A DNA stretch of 46,909 bases. Source: Gnetum montanum (taxonomy: Eukaryota; Streptophyta; Gnetopsida; Gnetales; Gnetaceae). Shown piece by piece: positions 10,814-22,242 of this stretch; position 1 is the stretch's first letter; the number at the start of each line of letters is the position of its first letter. The position numbers and the translations under genes were made by a program. The notes below the pieces were generated by a model. The model was not told the DNA's origin, did no database searches, and saw nothing but the letters and a program-made list of their open reading frames with translations. The stretch is from the NCBI GenBank assembly GCA_015680685.1, contig MNCI01008960.1, positions 1,128-48,036 on the forward strand, in the 5' to 3' direction.

Positions 10814-12398
10814 TGAAAAATCACAAAAATTTTGATGTTGGCATATCGACTACAAATTTGGCTAAGTGTCAAAATGGTGGCACTTTGCCCAAATTTTTGT
10901 AAGTGTTGAGTGTAGTCAGGTCCAACTGCCAAATATGCAAAATTTTTCTAAGTGTCAAAACTTGGAAAATTTTTTAAGTGTTGGTGCTATGCTCCCTAGC
11001 GTAGCATGCATTAAGGCCTATTTTACAAAATTTTCTAAGTGACAACAACAGTTGCATGAAATTTTTTTCTAAGTGTTTTGCTACGCTCTCACTATGCCTG
11101 CTATGCTCTAGAACATAGCTAGCATAACACAATTTTCAGTGGCAAGTTTTGCCTAAGTGTCAAGCCAGAAGCTGTCAAGTTAGCTTAGCATGAAAGAGGC
11201 ATTTGGTAGATTTTCTAACTCTTAAGGCTACCCCTCCTACTACGCTCCAGAGCATAGCTAGTGTAATAAGAACAAGGATTGCAATTTTTACCAAATTCTT
11301 CTAAGTGTCCATGCTACGTCTTATTTTTAGGGAGCATCTCGTGTCCCACATGTAACATGGGACAAGAGTAATAGCTAGCGTCCTGTGTCCCACATGTATC
11401 ACGGAACTAGCGTAGTGGCCAGAGTTAGAAAATTTTCAAAATATTTTTGGTTACCTCCGAACTTAGAAATTTTTTCTCAATTTTTTCTTGTTGTCCCACC
11501 TATTTCATTGCCACATGGCACCCAATCCACATTTTGGGCTAACCCTAGCCCTATAAATACCCCATGCACCCCCAATGTTTTAGGGGGTTGAATTCCATTT
11601 TTACTAGTGGGGTAGTTCGCACTTTCGTTTGGCATTAGGCATTTTGGCATCTTAGCACTTAGCTCCATGGGCAAACGAGACCCAAAGCACACCACATTGG
11701 CGAAGAGGCAACCTTGCACCACATGATACACCACAACCCCATTGCAACCATGTAGTGCATAGTACACCATAGCTTTGTTGCAACTCTGTAGAACACTGCG
11801 TGCTACACCATGGTGGTGAACCCAACAAGCACCATTCATCATAGTGAGCACTAGACTTCACGACCCAACACCACTAAGACTGTGAATGTGCTTCCACTAT
11901 GCTTATTATTCACTATATAGCTTCTAAGACCCTTTTGGATTTAACTACATCCTCATTTGGGGTTGTGTTCCATTTCTCTCTCCTATTTCTAGCATTTTCT
12001 TACATTTTTCTTGTGTCTTTTTGCACTTTTTTATGTGTCATCACGTTGTACTATGCTTGGGTGGTAGTCTTCATGGGTTGACACCCTCATTTTGATCAAA
12101 ACCCTTAGCTCCACTCAATCCCATTTCATTGTTACACTCTACACTTACCACCATGAAACACCACTTTGACACTTAGCACCATTTCACGTCACTCAGATTT
12201 GCATTTGGGCTAACCACACCATCCCCTAGTTGCACCCACCACCCCGATTACAATCGGAAAAGTTATTATTAGATCAACAAGACCATTTAGGGTGCTCCAC
12301 CTTTGTTTCCAGCAAGGCCCTCATGTGGAGGCAGGGTTAAGGCTATGCGTCCGTTGACCCCTTAGTGGTTCTAACCATCGACATTTTCAATCGTTACA
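10814..12398 (+). repeat. T2 3' LTR (full length)
   Basis: About 1585 bp, TG...CA. It contains many AGCGTAGC / GCTACGCTC words, a TATA box at 11551-11559 and, in its last 500 bp, the sequence shared with the shortened 5' LTR. An ATGAT duplication follows. Short open frames here (for example 11477-11851 minus) have no support as genes. Confidence 0.85.
11550..11560 (+). promoter_or_regulatory. TATA box in T2 3' LTR
   Basis: CCTATAAATACC lies mid-LTR and is followed by a CA-containing start region. This segment is absent from the T2 5' LTR. Confidence 0.6.
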
Positions 12399-12403
12399 AT
12401 GAT
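12399..12403. repeat. Target site duplication of T2, right copy (ATGAT)
   Basis: Partner of GTGAT at 4379-4383. The host LTR resumes with TACTTCTATCATTGCAGC. Confidence 0.75.
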
Positions 12404-12969
12404 TACTTCTATCATTGCAGCATCCGCTTAGATGGTTATTACTTTCAATTGTTAATTATTTAATTATTTACTATTCCCTTAGTTAATATTTTCATTTATT
12501 GCTCTATACAATTCCTGTCATTAAGTGCAATGAGTATGCCTAATCACATGCACTTAAGTGTAATTACTTGGTAACCCAGCAGTGTATTGTTTGGCAAACC
12601 TAGTGATGTACACTTGGCAATTCCAGTTGTGGCTATATGAAGTCCAAGGCATGTGTAGACACTTCGAAATGGATATTCATCACACATAGGCTAGTCTAAG
12701 TTTTACTTTCTATTGTTCATTAGCTTAATTAATTATCTCTTTATTGTCATTAGCAGCATTATAGGACTAGGCAACACCACATGCCTAACTTTGGACTAAA
12801 TCATACAAAGTGACAAAGTTAACACTAGTCCAAGTGGGAAGATAGTGAAATGTGGTCAAAGCATAATGATTTAAATACACAACTAGTCATATCCATAGAA
12901 TTTGATTAGATCATGTGTGAATGATTGTGATTCGTATGGTTGGACATAGGGGTACCTCATCGCTTCTCA
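12404..12969 (+). repeat. Element A 5' LTR, second part (R/U5)
   Basis: Continues the LTR cut at 4383. It aligns with 19429-19968 and ends CGCTTCTCA just before the primer site. The 3' LTR lacks about 26 bp near this end. Confidence 0.85.
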
Positions 12970-12970
12970 T

Positions 12971-12988
12971 TGGCACCATTGCTAGGGA
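12971..12988 (+). other. Element A primer binding site, tRNA-Asp type
   Basis: TGGCACCATTGCTAGGGA resembles the TGGCGCCGTTGCCGGGGA site used by Athila-lineage elements, with CG-to-CA/TG decay. It lies one base after the LTR end. Confidence 0.75.
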
Positions 12989-13096
12989 TAGTGCTAGTTA
13001 TCTAGATTAGATATATTATACATAATCACTCTAAATGCATTAACAATATATCTTTTAGAATACATTAAATCACACACACACCATAAATCAACAATA

Positions 13097-15030
13097 ATGT
13101 CTCTCTCACAAGGAAGTGATAATGCATTACATAGCGAAAGAATTCATTAGAGAAATAGCGAGATATACAAGGAAGGATATTGGAGTAACCAACCTTATGC
13201 AAGGGTTTCATATGTTCATGACCACCCTAATGACACTCAAGGACTACATTCACCTAAGATTGATAATCCTAGAAGGAGATGAAGTAAGTCCTAGATATGG
13301 GAAGGCCTCAAGGCCTAAGACCTCCTCAAAACCTAGACAAGATAAATCAAGGGACTGTTAAAAACACTATAGAAGCCATGTTGATCCTTCCAATTCCTCA
13401 TCTTCCTCTCCCTTTCAATGTCTAGTTCTGATGATGATGAACATAGGTATAAAGATAAAGCTCCACTAAAGGGTTGGAATAAAAATAAAATTTGAACCTA
13501 CAAAACACTCAAGGTCATCAGTGTGAACATAAGCAAAATCATCACAATCAACCAAGTAGAAACTCTTATTACAACATGACCAATGACAATGAACCCTCGT
13601 TTGCCACTAATTGCATGATGAAGATAACAGAGGCAATTAAGATCTCTTGTAGGCATCATAAGGAGAGTTGCCTACTTAGGCTTGATATGAATAATATCCC
13701 TAAATTTTCAAGAGGCTATGATTTGGATTCACAACATCATTTACAAGCCTTCCATGATTCCTATGTCTATTACAACATTGAAAATGGATGTCAAAAGCTT
13801 AAGCTCTTTCCTAGGACACTAATCGATAGAGCCAAAGTGTGGTATTGATCATTGAAACCAAATTCAATTCGACGGTGGTTCACAATGTTGGAACTCTTCA
13901 ATGAAAAATACCAAACCTATGGGAGGGTGTCCAATCTGAGGAGATAGATCCAAGGATGGAGATAAGAACAACATGAACCCTTGGACATGGCCTTAGATAG
14001 ATATTATTACCTATTGAATAGATTCCTAGGCCATGGTTTCTCTGAGGAAAGGTAACTTTTTGACATCATAGATGGGCTGTGTAATGACACAAGAGAGACC
14101 CTTGGGATGTATGCCCCAAGTCAATTATATGAGCTGCAAACCCATCAGATCCACAAGCTAATCGAGCATGTGGAAAAAGAAGAAGGGGAAATATGCAAAT
14201 GGATAAATGTCGAGAAATATTAGTGGGACCCAAATCTTCAACAAAAGGAGGTCCATATTTATGGTAAGGAGAAAAAAACCACTCTCAATAAGGTGATTCC
14301 ACAACAAACCTTGCCAATATAGAAGTCTATTGATGAACTTGAAGCAAAGTTTAATAGGATGTCCAAATGGATATATGAAAATGTTACAAGTCTCGTTGAG
14401 ATGATTGAGGAGAGGAACATGTGAAACAAGCCAAGTAATCACAATAAATAGAGGATATAGAACCAAGAAACAATTAGAAACACTTTTCGGCAAATAGGAA
14501 AAATAGCTAAAGAAAGTGAGGCTATAGACGCAACCACAAATAAAGATGATGAATGTGACCTATGCATTTATGACCACCCGAAGGACCATTGTCCAATCCC
14601 ATCACATCTATGTGAGTATTAGGATTTTTCATTAAACCCAAAATTTTTACAAAAGCACAAGCCCAAGAAATTTTCTTTTCCACACAGTAATTATCAATAG
14701 CCCCACAACCAATTATACCATCCTAGGAGGACTTATTACCAGCCTCAACATAGTCCTCAACCACAGTGGCAACAACCACAATTGTGGCGAAGGCCACCAC
14801 CAAATGAATCCTATCCTTACTATCTACTAAAATTGCATGAATATTATGTTCAACACCCTATTTATCCAACTAGTTCTACATTCTTTACTTTAAATTACCA
14901 CTATCACTCTCTCAAGTACCATCAACCCATGACATCCCTCGAGGGATCACCACCTCGCACCTCTTACCATCCATCCTATCCTCAATATTCTCATACTCCA
15001 CCTCATTATATACCACTGTTAGCAACATAG
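13097..15030 (+). pseudogene. Element A gag (Athila-type, decayed)
   Basis: The start is taken at ATGTCTCTCTCACAAG (13097), because element F has ATGTCTCTCTCATAAG at the same place. Order: N-terminal region; capsid domain with LDMNNIPKFSRGYD (13681-13722), LQAFHDSYVYYNIENG and LKLFPRTLIDRAKVWY (13798-13848); a YAPSQLYELQTHQIHKLIEHVEKEEGE-like helix near 14115-14190; a CCHC zinc knuckle CDLCIYDHPKDHC (14554-14592); and a Pro/Tyr/Gln-rich tail (14700-15030). Stops interrupt the frame, for example after KVWY. The product would package element RNA. Protease does not follow, unlike in element E. Confidence 0.75.
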
Positions 15031-15844
15031 GAATATTTGGCATCACAATATCAACAAACAAATGTCACTTGTGTTGCAGATATGCATAGACATGCTAATA
15101 CTAGTAGGTCTCAACCACAACATTAGAAAAATCCCTTCTTTAGGAAAGGCTGAATGGCAAAGGAAAACATGCATAGACCAATCACATCATCTAAACTAGC
15201 ACAATGCCAATCTAGTGTAATGCCTTCCTTTTCATAATCATTGTCCTTTGATCTTATGCAAGGGCCATCACCCATTATTACTCTAATGTCCAATCAATGC
15301 CATGAAGCTAATAGTGTGGGGAGACTTATAAATCCATGCATATCGTATCAAGATCAAGGGTGCAATTGTGGGCCAGACATCCATAAAGTTAACACACCTC
15401 ATACCTTGATCTACCATACATTTACCAATTAAGTGTGTGACCAACAATTTTTCTACCGAGCCACTGCAACACCAATAGATACCCAGTCACTTAGGCATGC
15501 ACAATTACCAATGTTTTATACATGCATGGATCCTATCTATCTACTTATTAATCCCTATCATGTCCAAATGTTTAGTCATGGGGGTCATCCCCAATTCTAA
15601 TCTTCAATATTCTTAAGTGTTTTTCATCTTTTTGTTTTACAATTTTTTGTTATTTTCTTATTTCTTGATACAATTTTTTCTATTTCTTTCAATGCCTTCA
15701 ATGTTGACAACTCCATATTCTCACACGTTCGGTGCCTCTATCTGATTTCCTACTTACCCTAGAATGATGGACCTAACCTCAAACCTTCCAACCAACCTTA
15801 GAGCTTCATTTCCCATGTCTAGTTATTCCATTTAATGCACTTTC
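15031..15844 (+). other. Spacer after gag in element A, with internal purine-rich motif
   Basis: No protease or polymerase signature is seen. TTTAGTCATGGGGGTCATCC at 15571-15590 matches the polypurine-like motif found at the end of pol in element E (near 40487-40498, minus) and in H (3524-3534). A T-rich stretch follows, as in H. This suggests pol was deleted between gag and this motif in an ancestor. Confidence 0.5.
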
Positions 15845-16140
15845 ATGGACCTCGATATCAACTACTCGATATTGGATTAGCCTTGATGTCGAATGCCCAA
15901 TATCGGGTTTTACAAAACCTATATATATGATCCTCGTGGTGCCAAAACTTCATTCTCATCATTTGTAGCTAGGGGAGTTTTTCAACTTTTCTTTCACAAC
16001 TCAGATCTCTACACAACCAACTTCTACTTGCGATTTTTGGCTCTTTACTACTCTGATTTCGATGTCATCTGAACTTGTCTGAAGCCAGAGTGTTCAAGTC
16101 AGTTGTCAAGGGGTACTTGTGTGAGAAACTTGCAACAATT
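15845..16140 (+). promoter_or_regulatory. Internal U3-like promoter block before ORF2 (element A)
   Basis: CTCGATATCAACTACTCGATATTGGATT...GAATGCCCAATATCGG (about 15849-15907) uses the same GATATC/AATATTGG words as the Athila LTR U3 regions. It is followed about 15 bp later by a TATA-like CCTATATATATG (15918-15929) and a leader. The element H copy is at 1725-2060 on the minus strand. The role as promoter for ORF2 is inferred from this resemblance. Confidence 0.5.
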
Positions 16141-16559
16141 TTTTTAAATTTACTATCACCCAAAAAATATTATAAGGGTAAGCATGTTACAAACCATAAG
16201 TGTTAAAATAAAAAATTAATCACATTAATGCCAAAAACCTTAATTTTTCCACCCAAGGGATCATAACCATCACAACAAGTCACATATAAGGAAACAGGAA
16301 CCAATTGCAAAGGATAAACATTCTTTATAGAGGGATTTTTATAAAACTTTTTCTAACTCTACAATCATATGAACTTAATGAGACTAAGATAGGGATAAGG
16401 TATAAACCTATTAATGCTAAATAATGATACCCTAGTAACATCTAATCTTTGATTAATTATAGATAGCCCCAAAAAGAGGAGCACAAGGAGAACCTTTGTA
16501 GTGAGCAGCCAAACACGCACGAGGTGGTTGAGGCCAACAAGGTGAATGTGCAAAGCATG

Positions 16560-18881
16560 AGGAGTAGGAAGCCTACTCATTTAGAATTTATCAAGAGGCT
16601 ACTATCATAGGATAGTCGGTTCAAGGAGAGGTTATAGAATCATAGGCCCATGTGTAAGGACAATGCCTTACACCACTATCAACATTTGTGGAGTCAATGT
16701 CTCATTCTTGATTAAAGCAATCACTGAGTCTCTGAATCTTCTAAATGAAGGGGCTAAGTGAGCCCATCTATCTACAAGATCTAACCCTGATACTAGAAAG
16801 CTGTGGCTAAGGTAGCTATACAGCAAGGATGAGAAAGCATATCATGAATTGACTCTAACTAAATCTCCACCTATGTAGCCATGATAAGTGCCATCCTAAT
16901 GGCCAAGTATGTAGCCAACCTTCCCCAGCTATATTGTACAGAGATCTAAAGGTGGTTTGAGGAGAAAAAGGCAAGGAAGCCATTCCCTTGCCTAATTAGA
17001 AAGTTATGTAAATACACTGGAATTTCGGGATACACAAATGACAGTCTCAGGAAAGCTCAGAATGCTTCCGTCATTGATCTCCTTAAATTTGCAGCACCAA
17101 GGAAATACCTTGATGAAGAGCAAGAACTAGAAAAGGAAGCCAAACCAGAAAAATAAGTAGAATGAGAACTTGAACAACACCTTGAAACACAAGCTCCATC
17201 ACTATCATCACAAGACTATAGGCACTCAATGAGGCTTTTTTAGAAAATTGCTGAAACACTTAATTGGGAAAGTAGAGAGGAATTAAGCCTCTTCAAAGTT
17301 TTAGATGAGGTGTAGACCATCATTTTAGTTAATCCAACAAAAGGACATATCTCACTACAATCAGGAGGAGAATCCCAATGATATAGACAAATTTTTGGAA
17401 ATGCTGCATCTTTTCATGTAATGCTTGAAATGGGAGAAGGTGTCACAGTAGTGATAATGCAACATTAGGATGTGGCAAGCGCAGAAAGTGATTATAGATC
17501 ACATTAAAGAATCATTCAATGTGCTTGTTATGCCTCCAACTAATCTGACGGGGATCAAAGATGCACAAATGTTGGCTAGGACTTCAATGACTCCTGTGGC
17601 ACATGAGGATGTGTTAGATCGATTGCTTCAAACAGGGCAAGTGATAACCACCGTATTCGACATCCCCAATGATTTCACTGTAGCATAGTCAAACCTCATA
17701 GCCACTAAAGGAAAGTTGGTCATGGTTGATACTAGGGCAAAGCATGTAGAAACAAAAGTACAATAGTTGCACCAGGAGTTAGCTACCCTAAGAATTGAAT
17801 GATAGGATCTTGTTCAATTTATTGTGCCTAACCATGTGGAGAAATTTAGATCAGAGCAACTAATTAAGCTAATTGAGGAAAATAGAGTTGTAGAGCAAAA
17901 AAAGAGAAGGTAGTTTGGAATGCTTCCATTGCAAAAGCACAATCTTATGCTCATAAAAAGGGACCGACCACCACTTAGGAAGAGAATAAACAACTCATAG
18001 TAGAGAACTCCAGATTGATCACCATTGAACAACAAAAGAATATTCTGGAAGAAGGCATCCATTAGTTGAGGGAACAACTGATGAGGGTCAACTAGGATAT
18101 CAATAGATTAGCCAGGAAAAATAGAACCCTCTTAACGGAGGAGGTCCATGCCATTCGACAAAATTTAGCAATTGAAATACATGCATGGCATAATGAGGTC
18201 AAGAAGCATGAGAAGTTGAAAGAGCACTTCCACGACTAGGTAGGCATGTACAAGAAAATAAATGAGAAGGATATCCAAATGGCTAAAGCCCATATTGGCT
18301 CCATGACAGCACAAAATCTCAAGTGCCAACCAATTTTGGATAGCTATGCACTAGTACATTAGGCGGAAATAAAGAATAAAGACATATAGATTGAGGATTT
18401 GAAAGAATACATGGCATTGGCTAACCTTAGATATGTCAACCTTGCCATGTTAATAGTAGGTCGGCTTTGAAGCGAGCTGGAAAAATAGGTAGCGACCACC
18501 TATGCCTAATATGAGAAAGAGTTTATGGATAGAAAAGTTTCTTTTTGCAAAAACTTCACATAGAAAATTCAAAATTTAAAGTGGTCAAAGTCCACTACCA
18601 TGGATAGAAGGATGTCACTTCAAACCTGGCTAGGAGACTCACAGATTATCATGAACTTAAAGAAAATCTAGTGCATTCAAAGAAGAGTGATGGCAGTTTG
18701 TGGCTTGGTACATGAAGGCCAATAAAATGTTTTCACAGATACCATGTCTTTGGGATGTACCGGTGCCAACACACATTGGTTCAGTAGCCTGGATGGTATA
18801 TGACCCAAGGACAGAAGAAGCAAAGTTGCAGGTGCTCCTCAACTATTATAAATTTCAGAAGCTTAGTGACAAAGGGAAGTG
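16560..18881 (+). pseudogene. Element A ORF2: unknown coiled-coil-rich protein (decayed)
   Basis: The start is proposed at ATGAGGAGTAGG (16560), although stops and frame changes make it uncertain. A segment at about 16895-17100 reads roughly ILMAKYVANLPQLYC, then KPFPCLIRKLCKYTG. This recalls the domain annotated as putative plant transposon protein in plant retroelement ORFs; that link is from memory and tentative. The middle (17700-18600) is Lys/Glu/Gln-rich and looks coiled-coil (for example ENSRLITIEQQKNILEEG). The C-terminus (18700-18881) reads DVPVPTHIGSVAWMVYDP and ends NYYKFQKLSDKGK. No RT, integrase or protease motifs are present. A homologous copy lies at 1-1245 minus. Confidence 0.6.
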
Positions 18882-19098
18882 ATTGATGGAGGAGCCACCA
18901 CGTCCGGGAACTACATGAGCTTCCCTAGTTTTGTGTCTTGTAATGTTGTGTCCTGATTTTGTAAAAACACCACTGTAGCATATATAAGTCCATTTTCTTA
19001 TTTATCTAAGTTAGTCACTAATTCCATACCTTCCCAACATTTTTTGTAATGAACTTGTTCTTCATTTTGTTTAACTTAAGGATGAGTTTTTGTTCAGT

Positions 19099-19108
19099 CA
19101 TGGGGGTA
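19099..19108 (+). other. Element A polypurine tract
   Basis: CATGGGGGTA abuts the 3' LTR start TGATGAGTCATC. Element E has AATGGGGGTA in the same position. Confidence 0.7.
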
Positions 19109-19968
19109 TGATGAGTCATCATTGTGTCAACCCCAATATTAGATTCCCGATATCGAGGCTCCAATATTGGATATGTGATATTGGGTCCCAAGAAATGATG
19201 TTAGATATCTGATATCATCTCTTCCATGCTAGCCTATAAATACAAAACTTGGGTGCATAGTTGGGGGAGAGTTTTAGTTGTCAGTTTTTGATAGTATGTC
19301 TTAAATTTTTGAATTCAAGTTCTATTAGTCACAGTGCATGCCCACAATGTGATGTTTATGATTGTATAACATTCTTATTCGAGTGTGATGTACTTGAACA
19401 CATTACATGACTAGAAATAAAGATCGTGATTACTTCTAGCATTGCAGCATACACTCATATGATTATTGCTTTCAATTGTTAATTGTTTAATTATTCATTT
19501 TTTCCTTAGTTAATATTTTCATTTATTTCTCTTTACAATTCTTGTCATTAAGCAGAATGAGTACACCTAATGACAAGCGCTTAAGTGCAGTTACCTGGTA
19601 ACCTAGTAGTGTATTGTTTGGTAAATTGAGTGACATACACTTGGCAATTCTAGCAGTGGTTATATGAAGTCCAAGGCATGTGCAGAAGATTAGAAATAGA
19701 TATTCATCACACATAGACTAGTCTAGGTTTTACTTTATATTATTCATGAGCTTAATTAATTATCTCTTTATTCTCATTAAGAGCACCATCGGATTAGGCA
19801 ACACCACATGCCTCACTTTGGACTAAACCATATGTGACAAAGCTACCACTAGTCCAAGTGGGAAGATGGTGAACTACAATCAAAGAATAATGATGTAGAT
19901 ACACAACTAGTCCCATCTATGGAATTTGACTGGATCATGTATGAACATTTGTGATTTGTATGGTATCA
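19109..19968 (+). repeat. Element A 3' LTR
   Basis: 860 bp, matching 4092-4383 plus 12404-12969. It has the GATATC/AATATTGG cluster (19131-19218) and a TATA box, CCTATAAATACA, at 19232-19243. Relative to the 5' LTR, about 26 bp are missing just before the terminal TCA. It is followed by CCATG. Confidence 0.85.
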
Positions 19969-19973
19969 CCATG
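19969..19973. repeat. Target site duplication of element A, right copy (CCATG)
   Basis: Partner of 4087-4091. Both lie in the same codons of the element H protease. Confidence 0.8.
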
Positions 19974-20240
19974 ATAATTGAAAATTTCTTATCATCATTT
20001 TTCAATCAATCAAAAGAAAGTCTACTAGATAAGATCACCCATTAACAATGGTCACTACATCATCAACCTGTCCCAAAGGAATGATGAAAAATTGAACTAC
20101 AAGCTCTAACTAGATTTTTCACTCTTTCAAGGGTGATAGGTTCCATGCTTGATATGTTTCATAACAGATCAAATTTACCCCAAAACCTATCTCTAATAGA
20201 GCTTTGCATGGAAAATTTTTAGCTACTCATAGATAAATCA
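19974..20240 (-). pseudogene. Protease N-terminal part of element H
   Basis: The minus-strand frame reads KALLEIGFGVNLICYETYQAWNL, aligning with KALLDSGSRVNLISQEMYKA of element E. The catalytic D-S-G is E-I-G here, so the copy would be inactive even without its stops. Further along, IPLGQVDDVVTIVNG matches E's IPLGLVEDIVTTVCG. The frame then reaches the insertion point of element A and continues at 4090. Confidence 0.8.
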
Positions 20241-20790
20241 AAGGAACTCTTAGATCAATTCTTTTCTTAGGAAGTGGCCTTCCCTTTATCTAATACATAA
20301 CTATTTCAGTAACCATGATAGTTTGCATGTTTGTGTTTGACGATGATGGAAGCTTGTTTTTGATAAGAGGATTTGTTGTGGGAGAAGTTGGTCTCGATGA
20401 AATCTTAAATCGACTAGCCTTTTTTGGGGCTTGTCCTAAAGAAAGGAAATTTATTTGATTGGCCTTAGTATTGTTGGTAACAACCCCTATCTATATATTT
20501 ATTTCCCAAGCACCTCTCCTCTACTATGGTTGTGATGGTAATTCATCTTGCATAATAGGTGGTGGAATTGGTGGTAATGGAGTTGGATGTTGATTTGAAA
20601 AATCAGTTGTTTGTAGATGCATGTATGAGTCTGAGTTGATCCTTGGTGGTGTCAATCTATGGTACTCTAGTGGATAATACTGTGGAGTTTGAATAGTAGC
20701 ATTTCCAAGAGAGATTAGATGTTGTACATAGTATCCATAAGGATCAAGTTGTCAATATGAATACTATTGACATGGTAGTGGCATGGTGTT
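20241..20790 (-). pseudogene. gag-protease linker of element H
   Basis: The minus-strand sequence matches the linker of element E at about 44065-44640. For example, 20725-20780 (ATGTTGTACATAGTATCCATAAGGATCA) is close to 44568-44600 (CTGCTGCACATAGTAGCCATATGGATCC). The similarity stops near 20788, so the gag of H is missing or displaced beyond this breakpoint. Confidence 0.65.
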
Positions 20791-20841
20791 AAACCCCAAA
20801 GTAGTTATTATTTTAAATAAGTGTTCTTGTTAAATTTATGC

Positions 20842-21003
20842 NNNNNNNNNNNNNNNNNNNNNNNNNNNNNNNNNNNNNNNNNNNNNNNNNNNNNNNNNNN
20901 NNNNNNNNNNNNNNNNNNNNNNNNNNNNNNNNNNNNNNNNNNNNNNNNNNNNNNNNNNNNNNNNNNNNNNNNNNNNNNNNNNNNNNNNNNNNNNNNNNNN
21001 NNN
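20842..21003. other. Assembly gap (162 N)
   Basis: A run of N bases. Open frames crossing it are artefacts. Confidence 0.99.
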
Positions 21004-21119
21004 TATTATACATTTTTTGCCGAAAATAGCCAAAGTCAACTGTAGCTTCGTGGCCACGCCACTTCCACACTAGGTCAGTGCAAGGGCTTAATTGCTTTAG
21101 GAAAACGAGGGTTTTCAAT

Positions 21120-21540
21120 AGCAATGACAACATTTGCAATTACACTAGCGATGGCATTAGTGGTAGTGTTAGTGGTGGTGTTGGCAGCACTAGTGGCAGT
21201 AGCAAGAAGCAGTGATTGTTACACTGGTAACGAATAGTGAAGGTTTCTAGTAGTACCAATAGCAACACAAGCGAGGGTTTTTAGTAGGTAACAGTAGCGA
21301 ACACGTGGCATGGCCAAGGTGGATCAAGGCAAGAATGCAGTGCAATTAGGATAGTAATGATGATGCATGTAGCAACAACGACATGCAACAATGATGACGC
21401 ATGCAGCAACAATGATGTGCAGCAACGACGACACATGTAGTAGCAATGGTGACGACAATGGCACGCACAGTAGTGACAGTGATGGCACATGTGGCAGTAA
21501 TGACGATGATCGCAATAGGTAATAGCAAGCACACAACAAG
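21120..21540. repeat. Degenerate triplet-type repeat region
   Basis: Recurrent GCAACAATGATG, GTGACGACAATGGCAC and AGTGGTAGTGTTAGTGG words without a fixed period. Resembles a decayed microsatellite or minisatellite. Confidence 0.55.
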
Positions 21541-22242
21541 GGTTTTACTATTCCATTAGGGAAGTGGTGACGATTATGGTGTGGTGCACAAGAGCAGTAA
21601 CAAAGTGTAGCACATTAAAGGTTTTTAGCAGACGAATCACAAACGCGGTAGTGGGGGCTAGCAGGACACAACAATGGTAGTAGCAATAGTGGCAACGATA
21701 GGATGTTGGTAGTAGTAGGTTATTCTTTGCTGTTATGCTTCATGTTGATCTAAGATGCCTCTTCCACCATTTCCATTAAAGTTCATGGCATTTGGAATTC
21801 CAAAATTGCCATTTCTACTAATTTTCCTACTTAAAGGAAAATAAAAATAAAAATAAAAATAAAGAGAATCCTAGGAATCAGCTCCTCTTATCGTACAACT
21901 AGCTGATATCATTTAAAAAGTTGCAATTAAAGCTACAATAGTAGAAGTCATTAAATAAATTTGTAAATTCTTAGGAATGGTAGCTCATGAATGTACCAAA
22001 GAAGAGTGTTCATGTTAAATGAAATCAACAAAGCAACCAAGGAAACCTACATGAATTCAACCTTCTAGAAGCACTCTTAGCCTTTATAAACATATGAAAA
22101 TTAATCAAAATCAAAATAAAGAATAGCTAATACAATCAAGATTTGATTATTCTTATCCTTAAGTGACACAAAATCCCAATGGGAAAACACAACCTATTTT
22201 TCCATAACTGTCAACCCTCTATTTGACATTCCAACATCAACC

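Larger units (their letters stand above)
4384..12398 (+). mobile_element. Element T2: non-autonomous gag-protease LTR retrotransposon
   Basis: An 8.0-kb insertion in A's 5' LTR with TG...CA ends, two unequal LTRs, a primer-like site, a leader with a 26-bp tandem array, and decayed gag and protease. No RT or integrase follows. Its proteins and primer site match element T1 (26326-36258), so the two form one family. The gag style (CxYHQMxGH zinc knuckle, FYQDDPISP) suggests the Tat/Ogre branch of Ty3/gypsy. Many codons that are Trp or Gln in T1 are stops here, so T2 is the older copy. Confidence 0.85.
4092..19968 (+). mobile_element. Element A: non-autonomous Athila-type LTR retrotransposon, split by T2
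   Basis: The element begins TGATGAGTCA at 4092 and ends ...ATCA at 19968, flanked by CCATG duplications. Its order is 5' LTR (interrupted by T2 at 4384-12403), tRNA-Asp-type primer site, gag, proline-rich linker, purine-rich motif, U3-like promoter block, ORF2, polypurine tract and 3' LTR. Without T2 it is about 7.9 kb. I find no protease, RT, RNase H or integrase, so it would depend on a partner such as an E-like Athila element. gag and ORF2 are both broken by stops. Confidence 0.85.
20791..22242. other. Gap-containing interval with degenerate triplet repeats
   Basis: Contains an assembly gap (20842-21003, 162 N). From about 21120 to 21720 the plus strand is built of loosely repeated GGCAGTAGCAATGGTGA / GCAACAATGATGACGCATG words, a decayed triplet-like region whose minus translations are Cys/His/Thr-rich noise. 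A short AAAAT run lies at 21837-21863. From 21870 to 22242 the sequence is AT-rich and leads into the gag of element C; no LTR could be recognised. No gene is supported. Confidence 0.6.

Noticed and set aside
11477-11851. 124-residue minus-strand frame in the T2 3' LTR
   Set aside because: It overlaps the TATA region and short repeats of the LTR, and is not present as a frame in T1.
20813-21139. Open frames spanning the N run on both strands
   Set aside because: They consist mostly of undefined residues across the assembly gap.
21281-21539. Cys/His-rich open frames on the minus strand
   Set aside because: Overlapping frames translate the same degenerate triplet repeat. No frame has a start context, domain or conserved partner.
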